Source: Curvibacter lanceolatus ATCC 14669 (GTDB lineage Bacteria > Pseudomonadota > Gammaproteobacteria > Burkholderiales > Burkholderiaceae_C). From it: a DNA stretch of 64,000 nucleotides. The position numbers and the translations under genes are program-made. Location: positions 1 through 64,000 of the forward strand of contig NZ_KB906273.1 in NCBI RefSeq assembly GCF_000381265.1. Direction: 5' to 3'. This document shows positions 26,989-35,408 of this stretch, one piece after another. The first letter of the stretch is position 1; every line of letters starts with the position of its first letter. The notes beneath the pieces are model-generated. The model saw only the letters and a program-made list of their open reading frames with translations, did not search any database and was not told where the DNA came from.

Positions 26989-28770
26989 TCAGCCCTCCTT
27001 CGAGCAAGACAAGGGGCGAGCCGGGCGCCTCACCTGGGCAATGCGAAAGCGCGCGCTCACAAAGGCCAGATCGGTCAGGCAGGCGTTGCCGGCCGGGTTG
27101 AGCCCGCTCACGTGGTAGTCGCTGTAGGCCGCAGCGAAATTGAGAGGCATCGGGCCGGTGAGGTTGAGCGTGAGCTGGGCGCCGGCAACCGCATACGCCT
27201 CTTCAGCCTGGGCGATGAAGCCCGGGTCTTTCGCATAGACAAAGGCCGTAAGGCCGCCAAACTCGGTGACATCAGCGCAGGCCTGCTGCAGGGCCGCCTG
27301 CGCGTCTTCGCACACGATGAGAAAGGCCACGGGCCCGAAACGCTCCTCGCCGTACAGCGCTCGTTCGGACCGGTTCACCTTGATGAGCAGGGGTGACGCG
27401 GTGCGGGCCTGCGGGAACTCGGGGTGAACGTAAGGCGTGGCGTGCCGCAACACCTGACCGCGGCGCGCCCCCTCACCGGTGAGCTCTTCCAGCAGGGCCT
27501 GCGTCTGCGCCGACTGCAGGGTGGCCAGCATCATGGCGGCGCGGCGCGGGTCGCCGGCGATCTGATCGATGAAGTGCACCAGGCGCTCGCCCACCTGCTG
27601 CACCGACACCCGCCCTTGGGAGGTGAGCACGCCGTCATGCGGCAGGTAGATGTTCTGCGGGCTGGTGCACATCTGCGCACTGAACAGGCACAGGCTGGTG
27701 GCCAGGCTGCGCAATGCGGCGTCCAGGTCGTCGGCTTCGGCCAGCACCACGGTGTTGCAGCCCGAGGTTTCGGTGAACACCAGGGCTTGCCCGGCGTTGC
27801 GCTCCACCCACTGCCCGAAGCGGGCACTGCCGGTGAAGTCGACGATGGCGGTGGCCGGGTGCTGTACCAGGCGCTTGCCCTGAGGCTCGGCCACGCTGTC
27901 GAGGCACAGCGTGACCAGGTTGGGGTCGAAACCGGCCGCCTGCAGCACCCGCCGGAACACGCGCACCGAAATCGCCATCGGCAGCACACAGGCCGGATGG
28001 GGCTTGACGATCACCGCGTTGCCGGTGGCCAGGCTGGCCATCATCGAAGGCCAGGCGTTCCAGGTGGGGAAGGTGGCGCAGGCAAAGCACACGGCCACGC
28101 CACGAGGTACCTTGCGGTAGGTTTTTTCAAGGCAGATTTCAGCCGTACCGAACGGGCGTGCCCACCGGGCCTGGGAGGGCACGTTCTGCAAGGCCTGGTG
28201 GGCATGGACCAGGGCCTCGATGGCCCGGTCCAGCGCATTCACGCCGGAGCCGGTGAACGCCATGTTGAAGCTCTGCCCGGCGGTGTGCATCACCGCAAAG
28301 GCCAACTCGAAAAGGTGCTGGCGGTACAGCACATCGACCACCTCCATCAACACGCCGAGGCGGGTGTTGACCTCGGCACGGGCCCAATCCGGCATGGCCG
28401 ATCTGGCGGCGGTGAACAGGGCATCGGCGTCGGCTTGCGGGTAGGCAATGCCGAGGGGCTGGCCGGTGTAGGGGGAGGTCTCCTCGCCCAGCCAGGCAGA
28501 GGTGCCGGGTTGTGACAGCTCGAAGGGCCGGCCCAACTGGGCCTGGTAAGCCGCCCCTCCCGCGCGCCGGGCCTCGACCGCCGAGGGGTAGAGCTCGGGG
28601 TGGTCTACAAAGGCGCTCCAATGACCTCGATCACGGCAAGCCGCTTGCGCCGCCTCAAAGCGGGGCAGATGCCGCGCATACAGATCGGCGCCGCAGGCTG
28701 CCTCTGATGGGGCCGTGACAGAGGGTTTGTCGCCGCTCCGCTCCGGAACGAAATGGGTCGTGGTGTTCAT
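26989..28770 (-). CDS. PaaN-type aldehyde dehydrogenase family protein
   Basis: A 593-residue protein of the PaaN-like branch of the aldehyde dehydrogenase superfamily. It has KVPRGVAVCFACATFPTWNAWPSMMASLATGNAVIVKPHP around the NAD site, IVDFTGSARFGQWVE, the Glu of FTETSGCNTVVL and the catalytic Cys in FSAQMCTSPQN. Such proteins oxidise aldehydes in phenylacetate-type or other aromatic routes. The frame stays open to 29046, but the ATG at 28770 starts the recognisable family sequence. It is the first gene of the eight-gene operon; the 498-bp gap upstream should hold the promoter. Confidence 0.82.
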   Translation of the reverse strand: MNTTTHFVPERSGDKPSVTAPSEAACGADLYARHLPRFEAAQAACRDRGHWSAFVDHPELYPSAVEARRAGGAAYQAQLGRPFELSQPGTSAWLGEETSPYTGQPLGIAYPQADADALFTAARSAMPDWARAEVNTRLGVLMEVVDVLYRQHLFELAFAVMHTAGQSFNMAFTGSGVNALDRAIEALVHAHQALQNVPSQARWARPFGTAEICLEKTYRKVPRGVAVCFACATFPTWNAWPSMMASLATGNAVIVKPHPACVLPMAISVRVFRRVLQAAGFDPNLVTLCLDSVAEPQGKRLVQHPATAIVDFTGSARFGQWVERNAGQALVFTETSGCNTVVLAEADDLDAALRSLATSLCLFSAQMCTSPQNIYLPHDGVLTSQGRVSVQQVGERLVHFIDQIAGDPRRAAMMLATLQSAQTQALLEELTGEGARRGQVLRHATPYVHPEFPQARTASPLLIKVNRSERALYGEERFGPVAFLIVCEDAQAALQQACADVTEFGGLTAFVYAKDPGFIAQAEEAYAVAGAQLTLNLTGPMPLNFAAAYSDYHVSGLNPAGNACLTDLAFVSARFRIAQVRRPARPLSCSKEG

Positions 28771-29268
28771 TCGGTTCGCTTCCCTGAAGACACGCACTTT
28801 AAAAAGCGAACAAGCCAGCCTGGCCTGGGTTTCCCCGAGCATGCTCACGACGAGCGGCCAGTTGATGGGAGGTACTTGAAGATGCCGTTGAATGACGCTC
28901 AATCGTCTCGATGGGCCCCGCGATCTCAAGGATTGATGCGGCCTTATGACCGGGAGACATGTGCCTCTCACAAGCCGACATGGCGTGTCCAAAGGCCTGC
29001 CCCTGACAGGGGCAATCCCCCTCAGACACCCACGACTACCCGTCATCCCCGCCTGGCTCTGGCGTCATCGGGCCATTCGTCTGCACAACGCAGACGACCG
29101 GCCCCAAAACGACGCCCAATGAAATGTCCATGCCGTGCAATCTGCACCGGGCGGGCTCCCTGCTGCGGCGCACCGGCCCTGCAACAACGCCCGCGGGCCG
29201 CCTCACTGGGACGGTCCGCGGGCATCCTTGGATGTCAGGAAGAAATGCGGTGCAGGCTCAGCGCCTGC
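28771..29268. promoter_or_regulatory. Upstream region of catabolic operon with dyad
   Basis: No gene is supported in this 498-bp gap. The strongest structure is a perfect dyad, TCGTCTGC (29087-29094) and GCAGACGA (29100-29107), around ACAAC, with GGCC blocks on both sides. It could be the operator of an unlinked regulator or a 3' hairpin of the hydrolase gene to the right; no T-run follows on either strand. A -10/-35 pair was not convincing. Confidence 0.4.
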
Positions 29269-30147
29269 TCAATGGCTTTTCAGGTGCGGCAGCAAGGCTT
29301 CCAGCAGCAGGGCCGCGGCCCCTGGGGGCAGGTCGTGCCCCATCCCCTCGATGCCGACCAACTGGGCGCCCCGGATGCGGCGCCGCGTGTCCTCACCACA
29401 GGCATAGGGCACCAGCGGGTCTTGCTTGCCGTGCAGCACCAGGGTGGGCGTGCGGAGGGTGCGCAGCTCTTCGGCCCGGCCGCTGTCGCACAGCACGGCC
29501 AACAATTGGCGCGAGGTGCCCACCGGGTGGAAGGCGCGCTGCAGGCCCAGCAGAATGCGCTCGCGCATCTGCTCCAGGTCGGCCGGAAAGGCCGGGCTGC
29601 CGATCAGCCGGTACAGCTTGATGAAATGCGCCAGCGCCTGGGCCGGGTCGGCCGGGGCTGGGGTCACCAGGGCACCCAGCACCTCAGGCGCCGCCTGGGG
29701 CAGGCCGGCCGCACCGCTGCTGCTCATGATGCTGGTGAGGCTGAGCACGCGCTGCGGGGCGGCCAAGGCCACGCGCTGCGCGATCATGCCCCCCATGCTG
29801 ACGCCCACCACATGGGCCTTGCGCACGCCCAGCGCGTCGAGCACGCCCAGGGCATCGAGCGCCATGTCGTGCACGGTGTAGGGGGGCTTGACCGGCAGGC
29901 CCAGCGGCAGGCGCGCCAGGGCCCAGGGCAGGTTGGGCGGGCCCAGCTCGTCGAAATACTGTGACAGGCCCACGTCGCGGTTGTCAAAGCGGATCACGCG
30001 GTAACCGGCATCGAGCATGGGTTGCACAAAGTACGGGGGCCAGGCGATCAGTTGCATGCCCAGGCCCATGATCAGCAAGACGGCGGGGGCGTCGTGCGGG
30101 CCCTGGTCTTCCACTTCGATGTTGATGCCGTTGGCGGTGATGTTCAT
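29269..30147 (-). CDS. Alpha/beta hydrolase
   Basis: A 292-residue alpha/beta hydrolase, close in layout to aclacinomycin-methylesterase-like and haloalkane-dehalogenase-like enzymes. The oxyanion region is LLIMGLGMQLIAWPPYF, followed by RVIRFDNRDVGLSQ, nucleophile elbow VVGVSMGGMIA, acid in LVLHGKQDPLVPYACG and His in EGMGHDLPPGA. The natural substrate cannot be told. The ATG at 30147 gives the usual family start (MNITANGINIEVEDQG); the frame is open upstream to 30276. It is separated from the catabolic operon by 498 bp. Confidence 0.85.
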   Translation of the reverse strand: MNITANGINIEVEDQGPHDAPAVLLIMGLGMQLIAWPPYFVQPMLDAGYRVIRFDNRDVGLSQYFDELGPPNLPWALARLPLGLPVKPPYTVHDMALDALGVLDALGVRKAHVVGVSMGGMIAQRVALAAPQRVLSLTSIMSSSGAAGLPQAAPEVLGALVTPAPADPAQALAHFIKLYRLIGSPAFPADLEQMRERILLGLQRAFHPVGTSRQLLAVLCDSGRAEELRTLRTPTLVLHGKQDPLVPYACGEDTRRRIRGAQLVGIEGMGHDLPPGAAALLLEALLPHLKSH

Positions 30148-30282
30148 AAGGTGCCTTTCTCGGGGGGAGGAAAAGGCAGACCGGAACCGGCCTGCCACCT
30201 GTCGGCCCCTTTCAGGCGGGCGCCCGCGGGGCCGACGCCTCATTGGCCCACAGGGCCCGGCCCCGATGGGCCCCACCCGTCC

Positions 30283-32187
30283 TCAGACCTTGACCGCCGG
30301 CTGATAAAGATCGGGCTCCACATGCACCCAGCGGCCAAACAGCGCGATCAGCGCGGTGGCCACCACACCAGCCAGGGCCACCATGCCGCAGGCATGGCCC
30401 CAGCGGTTGTCAAAGGCCCCGAACAGCACGGTGCGGAAGGCCTGCACCACCCAGCTGAAGGGCAGCCAGGCGTGCACGGCCCGGAAGAAGCCCGCCGACA
30501 ACTCCACCGGCAGCACCCCGCCGCCGGCCGACAGCTGCAGGGTGAGCAGCAGCACGGTCAGGATGCGGCCGAACTCGCCGAACACATGCACCATGGCCGA
30601 CAGCACGGCCAGGAACACCACCGAAGCCAGCACCATGGTCAGCCCCAGCGCCGCCACCCGCGGCGTCTGCACCGACAACACAAACAGCAGCGTGATCTCG
30701 ACCAGCAGCACCTGCACCAGCACCACCAGCACCGGCACGGTCATCTTGCCCAGCGTCTTGGCCAGGCGCGGCACGTGGCCGTGCACGCGCAGCACCAGGC
30801 TCATGTTGAACAGGTAGCCCGCCATCACGGCGCCGATCCACAAGGCCACCGACACCATGTTGGGGATGAAAGCCGTGCCGTTGTTGGGCACCGGCGCGGC
30901 CACCTCCACGCGCAGCGCCACCGACTCGGCCAGGCCCGAGGCATTGCCTTCCAGCTTGGCCAGCGAGCTGGGGATGGCCGCCTCGATGGTCTTGATGCCC
31001 GTGAGCAGCTTGTCAGCGCCGTCAGCCAGCTTCACGCCGCCCGCGGTGAACTCGTCCAGTTGGCGATCCGGGGGCAGTTTGCTGGCCAGCTTGTGCACGC
31101 CCTCGCCCAGGGCCTGCACCCCGTCGGTGAGCTGGCCCACGCCGGTTTCCAGTTGGGCCTGGCCCGTGATCAATTGCCGATTGCCGGCCCCGGCCTGCTT
31201 GTTGGCGGCACGTGCCTGCTTCAAACCTTGCTGCAGCTTGTCGGCGCCATCGGCCAGTTGGCCGGCACCGGCCGCGATGCGGTCGCCCACCAGCCACAGG
31301 CCCTCGGTTTCAGACTGCAGCTTGCGCGCACCGCCCAGCAACTGGCCGGCGCCGCCCTCCAGCTGTTCCAGCCCGTTGCCGATCTGGGCCAGGCCACTGC
31401 CCAGCTCGCGCTGGCCGGCGCTCAGTTGCTGGGCCCCGGACTTGAGGGCACGCAGGTCGGTGCTGGCCGGCCAGTGCGACTCGATGGTGCGGATGCCACC
31501 GTTCACCTCCTTGAAGCCCTCGCCCACCTGGTGTGCCGCGTCGCGGTACTGGTGGCTGCCCTTGGCCAGGGTGTCGGCGCCTTCGCGCACCTGGCTCAAG
31601 GCGCGGCGCAGCTGGGTCAGGCGGTCTTCGGAGGCCGAGGCCGTGTCCAGCACCATGGACCAGCGCTGCTCATTGAGCATCTCGTTGACCTGGTGGTCCA
31701 GCTCCGAGGCAAAGCGCCGCGCCAGGTTGGCCGAGCTGTAGTTGTTGCCCTCCGAGGTGTAGATCACCATCTGGCCAGCGCCACGGGCCGTGCCGGGCAC
31801 CGCATTGGCGCTGAAGTTGGGCGGAATCAGCAGCGCAAAGGCCAGGTCGCCGCGGCGCACCGCCTCGCGGGCGTCCTCCAGCGATTCGTACATGCGAAAG
31901 CCGAAAGCCTTGCGGTCCAGCAAGGTGTCGGTCAGGTGCGTGCCCACGTTGGCATCGTGCCCGCGGTAATGCAGGCCCAGGTCGTGGTTGACGATGCCCA
32001 CGGGCAGCTCGGCCGTGTGGCCGCTCGGGTCCCACACGCTGGTAAGGTAAATCAGTGAATACAGAGCCGGCACCACACCCACCGCCAGAATGGCCAGCCA
32101 GACGCGCGGGTAACGGCGCAGCAGGGCCAGTTCGGCCCGGGCGATGGCTAGGGTGCCGTGGAACAGGGATTTCAGGTACTTGAGCAT
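30283..32187 (-). CDS. YhgE/Pip-type ABC-2 membrane protein
   Basis: A 634-residue membrane protein. One N-terminal helix (WLAILAVGVVPALYSLIYL) is followed by a long extracytoplasmic domain with GAxQL/GADKL coiled-coil repeats (about 190-400), then five C-terminal helices of an ABC-2 permease. This is the YhgE/Pip layout, seen in phage-infection protein and in type VII secretion partners of Gram-positive bacteria; in proteobacteria the role is unclear, perhaps export or envelope stress. It diverges from the 3-hydroxybutyryl-CoA dehydrogenase gene. Confidence 0.85.
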   Translation of the reverse strand: MLKYLKSLFHGTLAIARAELALLRRYPRVWLAILAVGVVPALYSLIYLTSVWDPSGHTAELPVGIVNHDLGLHYRGHDANVGTHLTDTLLDRKAFGFRMYESLEDAREAVRRGDLAFALLIPPNFSANAVPGTARGAGQMVIYTSEGNNYSSANLARRFASELDHQVNEMLNEQRWSMVLDTASASEDRLTQLRRALSQVREGADTLAKGSHQYRDAAHQVGEGFKEVNGGIRTIESHWPASTDLRALKSGAQQLSAGQRELGSGLAQIGNGLEQLEGGAGQLLGGARKLQSETEGLWLVGDRIAAGAGQLADGADKLQQGLKQARAANKQAGAGNRQLITGQAQLETGVGQLTDGVQALGEGVHKLASKLPPDRQLDEFTAGGVKLADGADKLLTGIKTIEAAIPSSLAKLEGNASGLAESVALRVEVAAPVPNNGTAFIPNMVSVALWIGAVMAGYLFNMSLVLRVHGHVPRLAKTLGKMTVPVLVVLVQVLLVEITLLFVLSVQTPRVAALGLTMVLASVVFLAVLSAMVHVFGEFGRILTVLLLTLQLSAGGGVLPVELSAGFFRAVHAWLPFSWVVQAFRTVLFGAFDNRWGHACGMVALAGVVATALIALFGRWVHVEPDLYQPAVKV

Positions 32188-32538
32188 CTTGGTTTGTCAA
32201 CGGCGTCGGCAGAACCTCAGACGGGCCGATTCGCACCGTGCGGAGTACACCACGGATCGAATTCCCCGGCGACGTGCCCCCTCAAAACCGTCGGTTCTGC
32301 CAGTCGTACCCATCATCGCATCAAGCCCCGTACCTGTGAACCCGTGTAACAACCCGCCAGCGCGCCGACATCCCTGACACCCAGTGCAGAGAGGATCCCG
32401 GACGCCGGCGCTTCGGAGTTCTGCGCCAGATCAAGCCCTGCACAGGGCTGCCGCACAACTGTCACGCGGCTTACCAAGGGTGGTGATCGAATCTGGATAC
32501 CATCTTGGCAACCGTTTTTACTTCAAGGAACAATCACC
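32188..32538. promoter_or_regulatory. Divergent promoter region (YhgE gene / hydroxyacyl-CoA dehydrogenase gene)
   Basis: This 351-bp gap separates two divergent genes and should contain both promoters. I see no ORF or RNA gene with support. A TTGGCA near 32505 and an AT-rich stretch near 32514-32520 may serve the plus-strand gene, and AAGGAA before ATG 32539 is its ribosome site. Confidence 0.35.
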
Positions 32539-33387
32539 ATGAGCATTCAAACCGTCGGCATCATTGGCGCAGGCACCATGGGCAACGGCATCGCGCAGGC
32601 TTGCGCCGTGTCGGGCCTGCAAGTGGTGATGGTGGACATCTCCGAAGCCGCCGTGCAAAAAGGCATTGCCACCGTGGCCGGCTCGCTGGACCGCCTGATC
32701 AAGAAAGAAAAGATCACCGCGGCCGACAAGGAAGCCGCCCTGGCCCGCATCCAGGGCAGCACCTCGTACGAAGACCTCAAAAAGACCCAGATCGTGATCG
32801 AGGCCGCCACCGAGAACCACGCGCTCAAGGTCAAGATCCTCCAGCAGATCGACGCCCTGGTGGCGCCCGAGGTGATCCTGGCCTCCAACACCTCGTCCAT
32901 CTCCATCACCCAGCTGGCCGCCGCCACCAGCCGCCCTGACCGCTTCATCGGCATGCACTTCTTCAACCCGGTGCCGATGATGGCCCTGGTCGAGATCATC
33001 CGTGGCCTGCAGACCAGCGACGCCACCCATGACGCGGTCAAGGCCCTGGCCGAAGCCCTGGGCAAGAGCCCGATCACGGTCAAGAATTCGCCCGGCTTCG
33101 TGGTCAACCGCATCCTGGTGCCCATGATCAACGAGGCCTTCTTCGTGCTGGCCGAAGGCATTGCCACCCCGGAAGACATCGACGCCGGCATGAAACTGGG
33201 CTGCAACCAGCCCATCGGCCCGCTGGCCCTGGCCGACATGATCGGCCTCGATGTGTGCCTGGCCGTGATGCAGGTCTACCTCGAAGAGTTTGGCGACAGC
33301 AAGTACCGCGCTTGCCCGCTGCTCAAGGAAATGGTCGCCGCCGGCCAACTGGGCCGCAAGACCGGCCGCGGCGTCTACACCTACTGA
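32539..33387 (+). CDS. 3-hydroxybutyryl-CoA dehydrogenase
   Basis: A 282-residue NAD(P)-dependent 3-hydroxyacyl-CoA dehydrogenase of the short bacterial type. The dinucleotide loop is IIGAGTMGNGIAQ at the N-terminus; ASNTSSISITQLA and the catalytic GMHFFNPVPMMALVEIIRG follow, and SPGFVVNRILVPMINEAF begins the C-terminal domain. It interconverts 3-hydroxybutyryl-CoA and acetoacetyl-CoA in fatty acid, butyrate or PHB metabolism. A crotonase-family gene follows 100 bp downstream. A G/C-rich hairpin with GGCCCC/GGGGCC arms at 33389-33410 lies between them but lacks a T-run. Confidence 0.93.
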   Translation: MSIQTVGIIGAGTMGNGIAQACAVSGLQVVMVDISEAAVQKGIATVAGSLDRLIKKEKITAADKEAALARIQGSTSYEDLKKTQIVIEAATENHALKVKILQQIDALVAPEVILASNTSSISITQLAAATSRPDRFIGMHFFNPVPMMALVEIIRGLQTSDATHDAVKALAEALGKSPITVKNSPGFVVNRILVPMINEAFFVLAEGIATPEDIDAGMKLGCNQPIGPLALADMIGLDVCLAVMQVYLEEFGDSKYRACPLLKEMVAAGQLGRKTGRGVYTY

Positions 33388-33486
33388 GGCCGGGCCCCCG
33401 ACGGGGCCGGTATCAGGGTTCGCCCCAGGGCCTGGGTGTCGCGCCGGTGAACGCCGGCGCCACGCCCGGCCCCCTAGCATGGGGCC

Positions 33487-34317
33487 ATGAACACCCCATT
33501 CCAGCCCCCCACCCCCACGCCGCTGCACCCCGAAGGCAGCATCGACACCGAAGTGCGCGGCAGCGTGCTGCTGATCGGCATCAACCGGCCCAACAAGCGC
33601 AACGGCTTCACGCCCAAGATGTACCGCGAGCTGGGGCTGGCCTACACCCAACTCGACGACGACCCCGCCCTGCGCGTGGGCGTGCTGCACGCCTTTGGCG
33701 AGCACTTCACGGCCGGGCTGGATCTGCCCACCATCGCGCCGCTGATGCAGCGCGGCGAAAAGGCCGTGCCCCTGGGCCTGGTCGACCCGGTGGACCTGGG
33801 CATGCCGGGCTACCGGCGCCGCACCAAGCCGATGCTGGTGGCCGTGCAGGGCATCACCTACACCCTGGGCATCGAGCTGATGCTGGCGGCCGACATCGTG
33901 GTGGCGGCCGACAACTGCCGCTTCTCGCAACTCGAGGTCAAGCGCGGCATCATGGCCACCGGCGGTGCCACCCTGCGCATGGCCGAGCGCGCCGGCCTGG
34001 GCAATGCCCTGCTGCACCTGCTGACTGGCGACGAGTTCGGTGCCGCCGAGGCCTTGCGCCTGAACTTTGTGCAGAAGGTGGTGCCCGCCGGGCAGGCCCT
34101 GCCCACCGCCCTGGCCCTGGCCGAGGTGATTGCCGAGCAGGCCCCGCTGGCCGTGGTGGCCACCCGGCAGAACGTGCTCAAGGCCATCGAACACGGGCCC
34201 CTGGTCGCCATGCACGACTTCATCGACACCCAGCAGCGCCTGTCGCGCAGCGAAGACGCCCGCGAAGGCGTGCAGTCCTTCATCGACAAGCGCCCGGCCC
34301 GCTTTACCGGGCGTTGA
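33487..34317 (+). CDS. Crotonase/enoyl-CoA hydratase family protein
   Basis: A 276-residue crotonase-fold protein. Seen are LLIGINRPNKRNGFTPKMYREL at the first oxyanion strand, FGEHFTAGLDLPTI, the second oxyanion GITYTLGIELMLAADIVVAA and SQLEVKRGIMATGGATLRM. The usual Glu pair of true hydratases is not clearly in place (TLGIELM and GIMATGG), so the reaction could be hydration, isomerisation or another CoA chemistry. It follows the dehydrogenase on the same strand and may share its pathway. Confidence 0.85.
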   Translation: MNTPFQPPTPTPLHPEGSIDTEVRGSVLLIGINRPNKRNGFTPKMYRELGLAYTQLDDDPALRVGVLHAFGEHFTAGLDLPTIAPLMQRGEKAVPLGLVDPVDLGMPGYRRRTKPMLVAVQGITYTLGIELMLAADIVVAADNCRFSQLEVKRGIMATGGATLRMAERAGLGNALLHLLTGDEFGAAEALRLNFVQKVVPAGQALPTALALAEVIAEQAPLAVVATRQNVLKAIEHGPLVAMHDFIDTQQRLSRSEDAREGVQSFIDKRPARFTGR

Positions 34318-34351
34318 ACACCCAATCCCACGCCTGGAACGTGGTTTTACT

Positions 34352-34377
34352 CAATTAAATTGCACACAATTTAATTG
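34352..34377. promoter_or_regulatory. OhrR operator, perfect palindrome
   Basis: CAATTAAATTG (34352-34362) and CAATTTAATTG (34367-34377) are exact inverted repeats around CACA, 18 bp before the ohrR start. AT-rich AATT dyads of this form are the known binding sites of OhrR-type MarR repressors, which release DNA when their Cys is oxidised by organic hydroperoxide. No second copy lies in front of ohr. Confidence 0.85.
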
Positions 34378-34395
34378 CCGGCAATAATTCAGCCC

Positions 34396-34857
34396 ATGGA
34401 CCCCAACGCACCACCCGACACCCCCAGCCCCGCAGCACTGCGGCTGGACAACCAGGTCTGCTTTGCGCTGTATTCGGCCTCGCTGGCCATGACCAAGCTG
34501 TACAAGCCCCTGCTCGACGAGATCGGCCTGACCTACCCGCAATACCTGGTGATGCTGGTGCTGTGGGAGCAGGACGGACTGACCGTGTCGGCCCTGGGCG
34601 AGCGCCTGTTCCTCGACTCGGGCACCCTGACCCCCCTGCTCAAGCGCCTGGAAGGCGCCGGGCTGCTGGGCCGGCTGCGCGATGTGCAGGACGAGCGCCG
34701 CGTGCGCATCACCCTGACACCCGCCGGCCGCGCCCTGCGCGACACCGCCGAACGCATTCCGGCTTGTGTGCTGCAGCAAAGCCAGTGCAGCCTGCCCGAA
34801 CTGCTGGCCCTGACCGAGCAGCTCAAGACCCTGCGCGGCCACCTGGCCGGCGGCTGA
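34396..34857 (+). CDS. ohrR: Organic hydroperoxide-sensing MarR repressor
   Basis: A 153-residue MarR-family repressor. The peroxide-sensing Cys is residue 22 in [13 protein letters not shown], the same position as in Xanthomonas OhrR; further Cys at 123 and 130 make it a likely 2-Cys type that forms a disulphide on oxidation. The wing region [20 protein letters not shown] and [10 protein letters not shown] are the DNA-binding part. ATG 34396 is preferred over TTG 34375, which lies inside the palindromic operator. The ohr gene follows 76 bp downstream, so the single operator probably controls both. Confidence 0.93.
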   Translation: MDPNAPPDTPSPAALRLDNQVCFALYSASLAMTKLYKPLLDEIGLTYPQYLVMLVLWEQDGLTVSALGERLFLDSGTLTPLLKRLEGAGLLGRLRDVQDERRVRITLTPAGRALRDTAERIPACVLQQSQCSLPELLALTEQLKTLRGHLAGG

Positions 34858-34933
34858 GACCCGACTCACTTTTCTGTCTGTTTTTTCAACCACCCACCCG
34901 TCTGCCAGTCAGACATTTCACAGGAGCAGCACC

Positions 34934-35362
34934 ATGACCACCCACCTCGACAAAGTTCTGTACACCGCCGACGTCACCTCCACCGGTGGCCGCGAAGGCC
35001 GCGCCGTCAGCTCGGACGGCCTGCTGGACGTGAAGCTCAGCCCCCCGAAGGAACTGGGCGGTGCCGGCGGCGCCACCAACCCTGAGCAGCTGTTTGCCGC
35101 GGGCTACTCGGCCTGCTTCATGGGCGCGCTCAAGCACGTGGCCGGCGCCGCCAAGATCGCCATCCCGGCCAGCGCCACCATCCAGGCCAAGGTCGGCATC
35201 GGCCCGATCCCGGCTGGTTTCGGCATCGAAGCCCACCTGACCATCACCCTGCCCGGCATCGAACGCGCCGTGGCCGAAGACCTGGTGGCCAAGGCCCACG
35301 GTGTGTGCCCCTACTCGAACGCCACCCGCGGCAACATCGACGTGACCCTGACCGTGGTCTGA
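34934..35362 (+). CDS. ohr: Organic hydroperoxide resistance protein
   Basis: A 142-residue thiol peroxidase of the Ohr/OsmC family that reduces organic and fatty-acid hydroperoxides with lipoyl proteins as electron source. The catalytic and resolving Cys are at 61 (YSACFMGA) and 125 ([13 protein letters not shown]); Arg 20 and Glu 51 complete the conserved catalytic set. AGGAG precedes the ATG. It is downstream of ohrR on the same strand and has no operator of its own. Confidence 0.95.
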   Translation: MTTHLDKVLYTADVTSTGGREGRAVSSDGLLDVKLSPPKELGGAGGATNPEQLFAAGYSACFMGALKHVAGAAKIAIPASATIQAKVGIGPIPAGFGIEAHLTITLPGIERAVAEDLVAKAHGVCPYSNATRGNIDVTLTVV

Positions 35363-35376
35363 TCGCCCAGCGGTTC

Positions 35377-35403
35377 GTCGCAGCCGTTCTGGCCGGCTGT
35401 GAC
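35377..35403. terminator. Possible hairpin between ohr and the convergent GGDEF gene
   Basis: GTC-CAGCC (35377-35385) pairs with GGCTG-GAC (35395-35403) with one unpaired base on each side. It sits in the 46-bp gap between convergent genes. No T-run follows, so intrinsic termination is uncertain. Confidence 0.3.
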
Positions 35404-35408
35404 GCCGT

